A stretch of DNA of 64,000 bases. It comes from Chryseobacterium rhizosphaerae (GTDB lineage: Bacteria > Bacteroidota > Bacteroidia > Flavobacteriales > Weeksellaceae). Shown here one piece after another: positions 34,895 through 42,940 of the stretch. A program made the position numbers and the translations under genes. The first letter of the stretch is position 1, and each line of letters starts with the position of its first letter. The notes under the pieces are model-generated. The model searched no databases. It was not told the origin of the DNA and saw nothing but the letters and a program-made list of their open reading frames with translations. The stretch is taken from contig NZ_QNUF01000009.1 in NCBI RefSeq assembly GCF_003385455.1, positions 115,147 through 179,146 of the forward strand, written 5' to 3'.

Positions 34895-36364
34895 TTATCT
34901 TTCAAGGGAAAAATTTGAAATTACTTTGGGTCTTTCAGCTTCATTAGCTACTTTCCAGGAGGTTCTGTACATCCATTCAGTCATTTTGTAAAGCTTTTTA
35001 TAGTTGATATTTTCAGATTCATCCTGCGGAGTGTGATACTGGTCATGCAGTACGCTGGTGAAAAATATTGCAGGGATTCCAATTTTAGCATAAGGAAGAT
35101 GATCGCTTCTGAAGTAGAAAAATTCTGCATGATTCGGGGAGTCCCAATCTTTTAAATAGCGGAATTTTGTACTTTCATTATTGGCATCTTCTGCCATTTT
35201 TACCAATTCTTCAGAGTTTTTGTGGGGTGCATTTCCTCCTAATAAAGCTGCTTCATCATTAGAGTTTCTTCCAATCATATCACCATTCAGTACGGCTACA
35301 ATTTTCTCCTTAGGAACTACAGGATGGGCGGCGTGCCACCTGGAACCCAATAATCCTCTCTCTTCTGCACCGTGGAAAACAAATAAAATACTTCTTTTTC
35401 CAGGTTGCTTTTTGTAAGCTCTTGCCATGGCCAACATGGCTACACAGGTACTGGCATTGTCGTCAGCACCATTATAGATCGTATCGTTTTTTACAGGATG
35501 TCTGATCCCGTCATGATCCTGATGTCCGCTCAATAAAACATATTCGTCTTTAAGTGCAGGATCTGTTCCATCTATTTTTCCAATGATATTAACGGACGGA
35601 TATTTGTAAGTTTCCGTCATCAGGTTCAGTGAGATCTTAGGGTTGTTTTTTACCCAGCCTGCATTTTCCCTTTTGATCCATAGCACAGGAATGTTCTGGG
35701 TTATTTTTTCTCTTAGGCCCTCTACACCGTAGCTGCCTCTGGTCATTTGAGGAAGTACTTCCGGCCAGCTTTGCTCAGACATATCGTCAGTGATGAAAAT
35801 AATGGCCTTAGCTCCCAGTTCATAAGCTTTATTGTAATATTTGGTGCGTACAAATCCGGGATATCTTCTTACAAAAAGGGTCATTTCTTTGTCTATGTTT
35901 TTATCAGAAGCATAGACTGCAAGCACCTTTCCTTTGATATTCAGGGTAGAAAGATTTTCAGGTTCGGTATTTCCGGCATACACAATTTCAGCATCCACCG
36001 ATGCATTTACAGGCTCTGCCACCAGGAAATCTTTCCATAATCTAAGGTTTTTATCTCCAATTTTCAGACTGCTTTGTGGAATAACCTGATGCCTGTACAT
36101 ATCAAAGAACTGGAAAAATGTTCCGTTATCCCCGGCAGGTTTCATTCCTGCTTCTTTAGCTTTGTCAGCAAGCCACATGGAAACTTTTAATTCATCTAAA
36201 GTTCCTGCTTCACGTCCCCAGAATTGGTCTGCAGCGAGCTCATACATATCCTTTTTAAGATCGGCTTCTTTAAGGGCAGAAACCAAAGGCTTTTTATAAT
36301 TCTGAGCATTTCCCATACTGAAGAAAAGTAAACTCAGCAAGGAAAAAATAGAGTATTTATTCAT
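34895..36364 (-). CDS. Secreted M28-family metallopeptidase
   Basis: 489 residues with a signal peptide (NKYSIFSLLSLLFFSMGNAQ). A PA-like insert (about 150-260) precedes the zinc aminopeptidase core. Metal ligands are recognisable: the His/Asp of SGHQDHDG, Asp of NGADDNAS, the Glu pair of HGAEERGLLGS, Asp of NGDMIGRN and the His of HDQYHTPQDE. It probably cleaves N-terminal residues from peptides outside the cytoplasmic membrane. No T9SS domain is present, so it may stay periplasmic. A small protein gene precedes it by 9 bases. Confidence 0.92.
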   Translation of the reverse strand: MNKYSIFSLLSLLFFSMGNAQNYKKPLVSALKEADLKKDMYELAADQFWGREAGTLDELKVSMWLADKAKEAGMKPAGDNGTFFQFFDMYRHQVIPQSSLKIGDKNLRLWKDFLVAEPVNASVDAEIVYAGNTEPENLSTLNIKGKVLAVYASDKNIDKEMTLFVRRYPGFVRTKYYNKAYELGAKAIIFITDDMSEQSWPEVLPQMTRGSYGVEGLREKITQNIPVLWIKRENAGWVKNNPKISLNLMTETYKYPSVNIIGKIDGTDPALKDEYVLLSGHQDHDGIRHPVKNDTIYNGADDNASTCVAMLAMARAYKKQPGKRSILFVFHGAEERGLLGSRWHAAHPVVPKEKIVAVLNGDMIGRNSNDEAALLGGNAPHKNSEELVKMAEDANNESTKFRYLKDWDSPNHAEFFYFRSDHLPYAKIGIPAIFFTSVLHDQYHTPQDESENINYKKLYKMTEWMYRTSWKVANEAERPKVISNFSLER

Positions 36365-36372
36365 GTGAATTT

Positions 36373-36609
36373 TTAATTAAAGTGAGCCAGTTTTTCTGAA
36401 AACTGTTTTGAAAATTCTATTCTGTCTTCTTCCAGCTTTTCAGGGGTGGAAGGTAAAATATAATTGAAAAGAATTTTATGATCATTATCTAAAAATATGA
36501 TTTCCTTTTCATTTCCATCCATCATCTGTGAGAAAATTGCCCACATGGAGGTATCTTTTAATCTTAATAATTCAAAAAACTGTTCTGCTTGTATTTCGAT
36601 TTTCTGCAT
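36373..36609 (-). CDS. Small protein of unknown function upstream of M28 peptidase
   Basis: 78 residues, soluble, acidic and basic mixed, no motif I recognise. It ends 9 bases before the peptidase gene on the same strand, so the two form a transcription unit. Upstream of it lies a tandem heptamer array. Confidence 0.6.
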   Translation of the reverse strand: MQKIEIQAEQFFELLRLKDTSMWAIFSQMMDGNEKEIIFLDNDHKILFNYILPSTPEKLEEDRIEFSKQFSEKLAHFN

Positions 36610-36620
36610 GTTATTATTAA

Positions 36621-36669
36621 TGTATAATGTATAATGTATAATGTATAATGTATAATGTATAATGTATAA
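36621..36669. repeat. Perfect tandem heptamer, seven copies of TGTATAA (site C)
   Basis: Seven exact head-to-tail copies of TGTATAA. The same unit, as its complement TTATACA, occurs singly or doubly in the degenerate heptad sites A (17.0 kb) and D (50.0 kb), so this looks like a freshly expanded member of the same family. It lies directly upstream of the small-protein gene at 36373. The heptad pattern weakly continues to about 36690. Confidence 0.9.
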
Positions 36670-36695
36670 TGTTAGGGGAGTAGGGGCCTGAAGGC

Positions 36696-39092
36696 TTAAA
36701 ATTCTAAGAACTTCAATTTAAACTGTATGGCGAAATTCTGTTTGAAATTCGGGGTGGTATAATAGCCTACCCTGTAGAATAATCCAAGGTTAAAATAACT
36801 TGACAGGAAATTATTCCATTCCAGACCAACTTCCTGATACAGATGATTCAGAGGTTTGAACCGGAACTGATGGTACTCGGGATATTTCATGTTTCCAATC
36901 GTTCCTCTCAAGACGAAGTCAAAGCTGGAAACATTATGCCCAAAGCTTTTGAAATAAAACGGAAGCTTATGGGTGAAGTAATACGCCACAAACTTATCAT
37001 TGTAATATTTTCCACCTTCCAGTGTTGCAAACCCAAGATATGAGGTAAGATTGAAATTGAAATCCTTCCCTGGAGAGGCAAGCCCGTTCATGGTAAAGTT
37101 TTTCCAGATAGGAGCTTCTCCGAAAACCATTCCTCCATATAATCTGAAACCGGTAGTTCCAATGGGGGTTTTGAAATTATGGACGAAAAGGGCATCAAAA
37201 CGGGAGTAATTAAAATCTCCACCCGCTATTCTGTAGCTTTGTTCATAGTTAAAATAGAGCTCGGGATATTTCTGATCAATCAGGGATTTCCCCTGGGGAG
37301 TCATAATATTGGTTGAGTTGGGAGAGTATTTTAAAGTAAACAAAGTATTTAAATTCTTAAATGAAGAACCCTCATTTCTGAACTGATAGTCAAATTGAGC
37401 CTCTTCAATATTTCTTCTCACCGCAAAGGCAAGGGTAAGGCCGTTGGTGACATCATTCAGGTAAGATAGAGAAACTCCTTTAAAATGAAAATACTTATCA
37501 TTATTAAGGTTGTTTCCAAAATTCATCATCCTCATCTTGAAGTTCCAGAGTCTGCGGTAGAATTCACCTGAAGCCGTTACATCGTCATAGAATTCAAACC
37601 TGAAGAATGAATTTTTCTCCAGAGTGGTTTTCATGTCTAATCCCATTCCATATTTCCATCTTCTGTCTTTTACTCCATAAGCAAAATAATAATCCGGGGA
37701 AAAATAAGGATTGAAGTTTTCATTGATTTTGGCTTTTAATCCCAGTCTGAATCCTTCATAAGAGTTGTAATTTACAATTTCATCCACGGCAAGATCTACA
37801 GAACGAATTCTGATTTGCCCGTTGAGTAAACCGGATAAAATCTGGGCTTTACCGTCTATTCTATATTTTTTTCCTAAGCTGTCTATTGTTTTATAAGTAT
37901 TCTGCTCTCTTTCGGTAAGCGGATCAGTCCTGTACTGGTTTAGTGAATGTCCGTCAATATTCTTTACAGAGAAAGTATATCCTTTAAAATCTTTAGGATT
38001 CTCATCAATGGGAGACTCAAAGTCAAAATATTTTGAAGTGAGAAAGGCATAGGTAGCAAAGCTTTTTTTATCTTTTTTGTTAAGACGGTCTTTGTCATCC
38101 ATGGCCATTTTGCCCATTTTAAGCTTTGTTTTTTCGTGGGCAAGAAACCATTTGTTATTGTAAAATACCCAGGTGCTGGTGATAATTCCGTCGTTTTTAT
38201 TTTTACTGAAATTTTCAATTTTTTTAACGCCGTAGGTCTCGGTATCTACATAAATAGCACCATTGTATTTCCTTTTTCTGTCTAGGTTTTTGTAATTCAC
38301 CTCCCGGAAACGAATGACGAAATTTTTTCTGCCATCCAATTCTACGGTATCGGATAGATAGAATCTGTATAAGCCTCTGTTCTCCTGCTTGATCTGCTCA
38401 GGAACCACATCTCTGTTACTTTGCTGAAGTGCGATCATTTCATAGATCGGCTGTTTCAGCCCGGAAATCCTGTTGTCCAGAATATTGATCTTCTCCCCGT
38501 ATTTTTTCGAATATAAAAACTCCTGTGCTCTTTCCCAAAGAAACAGTTTACTCTTGGCAAAGATTTTTCTTGCGGAAATATTGTTTAATGAATCTTTTTC
38601 TCTCTTTTTCTTGAACATGTTTAAGTCATTGAAATATTCCTGAAACTGAGAAATGCTGTCTTCATCAATATCCAGAGATATTTTCTCATAAGATTTATAA
38701 GAATAGGAGCCTAAACTTTTTGGAGAGTTTTCATAGAAAAGTTTATTGACTTTTTTCAGGATCTCCAATGCCCTTGGATCGCTTTTGTCTTCAATGACAA
38801 CAGCATCAATAGAGGTGGTTTTTGCCGTTTTTTTAATCAGCGAAATTTCCATGCTGCTTTCTACTGTTGCTGTTTCTTTTTGATAAGATTCAGCTTCAAT
38901 ATCTATGGACTTACATGTTGATTTGAATTCCAGAACTCCCTGAGCATTAGTGTAGCCAAGGATTTTGTCGCCACAGGAGATTTTAGCGCTGGAAACAGGC
39001 TTTTGATTGGTGTCATCAACAATTTTAATTTTTAATTGTGAATACCCCAAAAAGCTGATTAAAAAAAATAGTAATAGTAAACCCCTTTTCAT
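36696..39092 (-). CDS. DUF5686-like outer-membrane protein with CarboxypepD_reg domain
   Basis: 798 residues. Signal peptide to about residue 18, then a carboxypeptidase-regulatory-like beta-sandwich (KIKIVDDTNQKPVSSAKISCG, about 20-90), as found at the N-terminus of many Bacteroidota outer-membrane proteins. The long remainder is rich in aromatic-ended strands and closes with FAIQFKLKFLEF, a beta-barrel terminal pattern. This matches the DUF5686 / CarboxypepD_reg-like architecture. Substrate or partner unknown. It is not a classical SusC, as no TonB plug is seen. Confidence 0.8.
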   Translation of the reverse strand: MKRGLLLLFFLISFLGYSQLKIKIVDDTNQKPVSSAKISCGDKILGYTNAQGVLEFKSTCKSIDIEAESYQKETATVESSMEISLIKKTAKTTSIDAVVIEDKSDPRALEILKKVNKLFYENSPKSLGSYSYKSYEKISLDIDEDSISQFQEYFNDLNMFKKKREKDSLNNISARKIFAKSKLFLWERAQEFLYSKKYGEKINILDNRISGLKQPIYEMIALQQSNRDVVPEQIKQENRGLYRFYLSDTVELDGRKNFVIRFREVNYKNLDRKRKYNGAIYVDTETYGVKKIENFSKNKNDGIITSTWVFYNNKWFLAHEKTKLKMGKMAMDDKDRLNKKDKKSFATYAFLTSKYFDFESPIDENPKDFKGYTFSVKNIDGHSLNQYRTDPLTEREQNTYKTIDSLGKKYRIDGKAQILSGLLNGQIRIRSVDLAVDEIVNYNSYEGFRLGLKAKINENFNPYFSPDYYFAYGVKDRRWKYGMGLDMKTTLEKNSFFRFEFYDDVTASGEFYRRLWNFKMRMMNFGNNLNNDKYFHFKGVSLSYLNDVTNGLTLAFAVRRNIEEAQFDYQFRNEGSSFKNLNTLFTLKYSPNSTNIMTPQGKSLIDQKYPELYFNYEQSYRIAGGDFNYSRFDALFVHNFKTPIGTTGFRLYGGMVFGEAPIWKNFTMNGLASPGKDFNFNLTSYLGFATLEGGKYYNDKFVAYYFTHKLPFYFKSFGHNVSSFDFVLRGTIGNMKYPEYHQFRFKPLNHLYQEVGLEWNNFLSSYFNLGLFYRVGYYTTPNFKQNFAIQFKLKFLEF

Positions 39093-39383
39093 TTGAAAAA
39101 ACTATGTCAAAAGTACTAATATTTATTGTTTTAGAAAAGTTTTTAACGGACTATAACATTGATTTCATCTAATTTTATAATGGTAAAATCAAGGTTTGTG
39201 AACACTAAAAGTAGACTTATTAGGGTTAGGGGTACAAGCTATGGGATTCGGAATGCATAATGAAAAATTGGGGCTATTATACCACTCTTCACCATTGGTA
39301 CAGCTTTTCACTGGACTTCTGTTTGATGAGCTGTATTTTTTCTCCGTTCGAAGGGTAGCAAATTGCATATTTGGTGTTTGGTT
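39093..39383. other. Gap with faint heptad words
   Basis: No gene. Around 39210-39265 words such as TTAGGGT TAGGGGT, GATTCGG and GCATAATG resemble units of the heptad family, but the phase is not sustained. The rest is AT-rich spacer. Confidence 0.3.
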
Positions 39384-41204
39384 TTACGGGTTTTTATCAT
39401 CCAACGCCTTCATAAATTCAATAATATCATCCATCTCCTGATCCGTAAGTTGTAAAGGAGCATCGGAAAGTGTCTGGTTATCTACTTTAAATCCAACACC
39501 CTTTCCACCGCCTTTATTATAAAAGTTCATGACTTCTTTCAATGTTTTATAGCCTCCGTTGTGCATATAAGGAGCTGTTTTATTGATGTTTCTAAGCGTA
39601 GGTGTTTTAAAAGAATGCTGTAATGTTGCCACTGTTTCATGAAATTTTCCTCTTCCTAAATCGTTGTCAAAAGTGGTGTTATCTCCGTTCACAGCGACTC
39701 CCAATACTTCCTGTTCTGTTTTTTTGAAAGTTGGAGGTACGGTACCATTGAATAAAGGGATGAAGTGGCATATGGCACATTGTGCTTTCCCCACAAAAAG
39801 ATTAAACCCTCTTTTTTGATGAGCTGTCATGGCAGACTTGTTTCCACGCATATACTCATCAAAATCAGCATTGAATTTTGCCAAAGAACGGATGTAGCTG
39901 GCCAATACATTCTGCAGCTGCCATGCCTCTGTCTTTTGAGAATGGTAAATTTTTGTAAAGGCTGTCTGATATTTTTTGTCCTGGTTGATCTTAGCAAGGA
40001 TTACATTAAGGTCACCATGCATTTCTTCTTTATTTGAGATAACATCGGAGCTTTGTCCCTCCAGATCATCTTTTCTCATATCCCAAAATTGCCCATGCTG
40101 AAACCCTGCATAATTAAGAGAAGGAGCATTCCGGGACAGTTCCGAATTTTCAAGCGACATAGACTTGGCGAGTCCGTCAGTAAATGCTTTTTCAGGAATA
40201 TGACATGTTGTACAGCTTCTGTTGTTGTTATTGGATAACATTTTATCATTAAAAAGCTGTTGGCCAAGAGCTGCTTTCTCATTAGAAAATGCAAATTCTT
40301 TTCCAGGTGTAAAGGCATTGGGATTGAATGCATTTTTAGAAAAAAAAGTAGCTGCGTTTTTATGAAGAGCAGTAGTTACCTCAACATCAGGAATCTTTTC
40401 CTGATTTTTAAAGTCAAGCAGTAAAGAGGTGATCTTATTGAAATGGTCCGGAATAAAATTGACATAATCAAACGTATTCTTGTCCGTATTTTTTTTCAGA
40501 ATCTCACTAGCTGTATCAATTTCATTAAGTATGCTTTTCAATGCTTTATTCTTTGACTGATCAGTGGAAATCTGCTGCAATGTTTGCTTAACCCCCTGTA
40601 GAGAGTAAGGAATCTCCTTCAAAAATGTTCCGGAAATAGGAGTGTCAAAACCTGAAATACCCAAACTTGAAATTCTGAAAACTTCCTGTCTTAAAGCATC
40701 AAAAACCTGATCTCTACTGACAGTTATGACCTGAAAATTGGTTTCAATAGTATTGCTTTTATTTATTAATTTTTTTAAAAACCTGATAACCTCTTCTTTG
40801 TTTCCCTGATCATAAGGATACAACATTTCTTCCAATACCTGTAAACCTTCCGGTTCTATTTCCGTATGTTCATCCATTTCTATTTCCGGCAGAGCAGGAC
40901 CATTAATGAATCTGGCAGAGTGGGGAAGGAAATATTCCACAGCCCATTCCATTTTTTTGTAGGTTTTTCTAAGTTCCTCAAACTTCTCCTGAAGTTTTTT
41001 TTCATCAGAATTGTTGGAAACAAGAACTGTCAGTTCATTGATCTGTTTTTCAAAGGTATCATTGTTCTTGATAATCTGATTTTTTACAGAACCCAGATCC
41101 TCAGAAGCAGGCAGATGCTTATCACTTTTACAATAGGAAAGAATGAAAAGAGCAGCTGCTGAATATAAAAACAGGAATATCGGATATTTTGAAAGTTTCT
41201 TCAT
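39384..41204 (-). CDS. Di-haem cytochrome c peroxidase-family lipoprotein
   Basis: 606 residues; signal with lipobox-like SYC near residue 25. The first ~280 residues are a helical domain not found in short peroxidases (possibly imelysin-like). The C-terminal half is the CcP/MauG module, with haem motifs CTTCH and CAICH, and PYMHNGGYKTLKEVMNFYN as the distal block. It should reduce peroxide or oxidise a substrate in the periplasm. It follows the PhoX-like gene on the same strand by 65 bases, a likely operon. Confidence 0.88.
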   Translation of the reverse strand: MKKLSKYPIFLFLYSAAALFILSYCKSDKHLPASEDLGSVKNQIIKNNDTFEKQINELTVLVSNNSDEKKLQEKFEELRKTYKKMEWAVEYFLPHSARFINGPALPEIEMDEHTEIEPEGLQVLEEMLYPYDQGNKEEVIRFLKKLINKSNTIETNFQVITVSRDQVFDALRQEVFRISSLGISGFDTPISGTFLKEIPYSLQGVKQTLQQISTDQSKNKALKSILNEIDTASEILKKNTDKNTFDYVNFIPDHFNKITSLLLDFKNQEKIPDVEVTTALHKNAATFFSKNAFNPNAFTPGKEFAFSNEKAALGQQLFNDKMLSNNNNRSCTTCHIPEKAFTDGLAKSMSLENSELSRNAPSLNYAGFQHGQFWDMRKDDLEGQSSDVISNKEEMHGDLNVILAKINQDKKYQTAFTKIYHSQKTEAWQLQNVLASYIRSLAKFNADFDEYMRGNKSAMTAHQKRGFNLFVGKAQCAICHFIPLFNGTVPPTFKKTEQEVLGVAVNGDNTTFDNDLGRGKFHETVATLQHSFKTPTLRNINKTAPYMHNGGYKTLKEVMNFYNKGGGKGVGFKVDNQTLSDAPLQLTDQEMDDIIEFMKALDDKNP

Positions 41205-41269
41205 AGGTATGAAAAAGTATCAACAGAAGTTTTCCATTGATACTTTTGATTTTTATGAGGTGATTACAA

Positions 41270-42748
41270 TTATTTTTCTACGTTTCTGATAATGACAACC
41301 TGCCCGCCCTCTTTATTGGTATTGACTCCGGAACCGTCAGGATTTTTAAATTTATCCAGCTGCCACGTATGAGAATGAATATTTACCGTAAAGGTGTTGG
41401 GAACACCTATGATGTCTGAAATATCAGTCATTGCTCCAAATTCCCATGAACCGAATTTCTGAAGATCTCCGGATTGGTTATATGCAGTCTGCCATGCCGA
41501 ATCATTTCTGTTGTGTTTCATATTCAACCATGGTTTATACTGTTTCGTACCGATATTAAGCTGCCATATGTAAGAATCATGACCTGCAGCCTTATAATAA
41601 GAATCTCCGTCTTCCTGAATATATACATAGTTTTCAGTAACACACAGGTTATCCGGATTGATAAGATTATGACCAGGATTGGAATCTCCTTCTGCAACAA
41701 CTTCCAACTTTCCTGTCAACATATTATTGGAATTAAGAACAAGCTTATAAACCCTTCCCCACATCGTTAATCCCGGTTTTGGGTTCACTCCGTCAGAAGA
41801 TTCTCCGGTAGCTGTAAAATAAACTTCTCTTCCTTTTCCTGCTCCTTTTCTGTAATCTACATCTTCAACCCTTGAAAAACGGATTGCATTATTATCTATA
41901 TTTTTCTGATTGATCTGAGCTCCTGTCAGGTTTTTAGCATTAGGAATTTCAACGAACTCTACATCATAGCTACTGCCTTTTACCATGTCAGTTTCAGTAT
42001 AGTTATTGTTTGTTCTTTTTAAAGAATATAACTTTCCGTTATCCAGATCTCCCTGTGTATTGGCTACGTACATGATCAATTGTCCTGCAGACTGATGAGA
42101 AGAAGAATAAGACTGATCTTCACCGATGATGATATAAGACTTTCCGTTTGATACATCTTTAGGAAGAGGAACCGCATTTTCCATAGAAGCTTTTCCTAAG
42201 GCCGGCTTTACTCTGGTTTTATCTGATGCCTGGGAAGCTGCTGCTAATGGATTTAAAGCATGAACCATACTTTCTTCACCAGATTCTCCCGCAGTAAGAA
42301 AAGCACTGAAACCATGAGTTTCAGGAGTAGCTAATGTAGCAGAACACAATCTTGTCATTCCTCCTGTTCCATTAAGAATATATTCCCCTTTTACAGGTCT
42401 GAAGGTTTTATCTAAATATACTCTTGATACAGATTGTTTGATCTCATGGTTGGTGATCATCAGATAACCGTCCGAATTAGGATCCCTCATGATACCCATT
42501 CCGTCCGGCTGACCTCCAAAAACAAAATCTGGAGAACCTGAAAGAATATCAGAACTTGAAATAAGTGTGGTGATATTTAAATTTTCAAAACCTGGCATTC
42601 CAAAAACGAAAGCGGATTCTTTAGAAAAATTTTCAAGTTTGATTTTGTCATTGACAGGGGTATTGCTATCCCCGTTATTGTCGTCATTACAGCCTTGGAA
42701 TACAAGAGCAGCAAACAATAGAGCGCCAATAGTTTTGTTAATTTTCAT
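41270..42748 (-). CDS. PhoX-like (DUF839) lipoprotein
   Basis: 492 residues with a lipoprotein signal (LLFAALVFQGC). The body has the DUF839/PhoX features: MRDPNSDGYLMITNHE, GMTRLCSATLATPETHGFSAFLTAGESGEE, and NPGHNLINPDNLCVTENYVYIQEDG, with acidic clusters that would bind metal ions. PhoX enzymes are calcium/iron phosphatases; whether this one is a phosphatase is not certain. It lies upstream of the di-haem peroxidase gene in one unit. Confidence 0.82.
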   Translation of the reverse strand: MKINKTIGALLFAALVFQGCNDDNNGDSNTPVNDKIKLENFSKESAFVFGMPGFENLNITTLISSSDILSGSPDFVFGGQPDGMGIMRDPNSDGYLMITNHEIKQSVSRVYLDKTFRPVKGEYILNGTGGMTRLCSATLATPETHGFSAFLTAGESGEESMVHALNPLAAASQASDKTRVKPALGKASMENAVPLPKDVSNGKSYIIIGEDQSYSSSHQSAGQLIMYVANTQGDLDNGKLYSLKRTNNNYTETDMVKGSSYDVEFVEIPNAKNLTGAQINQKNIDNNAIRFSRVEDVDYRKGAGKGREVYFTATGESSDGVNPKPGLTMWGRVYKLVLNSNNMLTGKLEVVAEGDSNPGHNLINPDNLCVTENYVYIQEDGDSYYKAAGHDSYIWQLNIGTKQYKPWLNMKHNRNDSAWQTAYNQSGDLQKFGSWEFGAMTDISDIIGVPNTFTVNIHSHTWQLDKFKNPDGSGVNTNKEGGQVVIIRNVEK

Positions 42749-42885
42749 AATTACTTTTTTTGAATTTCGATTAGGACAAAACTAATGGTCTGGTGTTAAC
42801 TGGGTTTTAATAAGACAAAACAAATAGTTTAAGATTAAGCAATGGTTTGTTAAGATAAGATCAATAATTAGAACGGTTATAAATA

Positions 42886-42917
42886 AAAAAGGCTGTTTCA
42901 GATGAAGCAGCCTTTTT
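42886..42917 (-). terminator. Terminator after alaS
   Basis: Stem AAGGCTGTTTC / GAAGCAGCCTT with an ATGA/TCAT-type loop and T runs on both strands, lying just past the alaS stop. Confidence 0.88.
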
Positions 42918-42940
42918 AAATATGGTAATAATACTCTATT

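Noticed and set aside
36621..36669. CRISPR-like array
   Set aside because: The units are 7 bases with no spacers and no cas genes are in the window.
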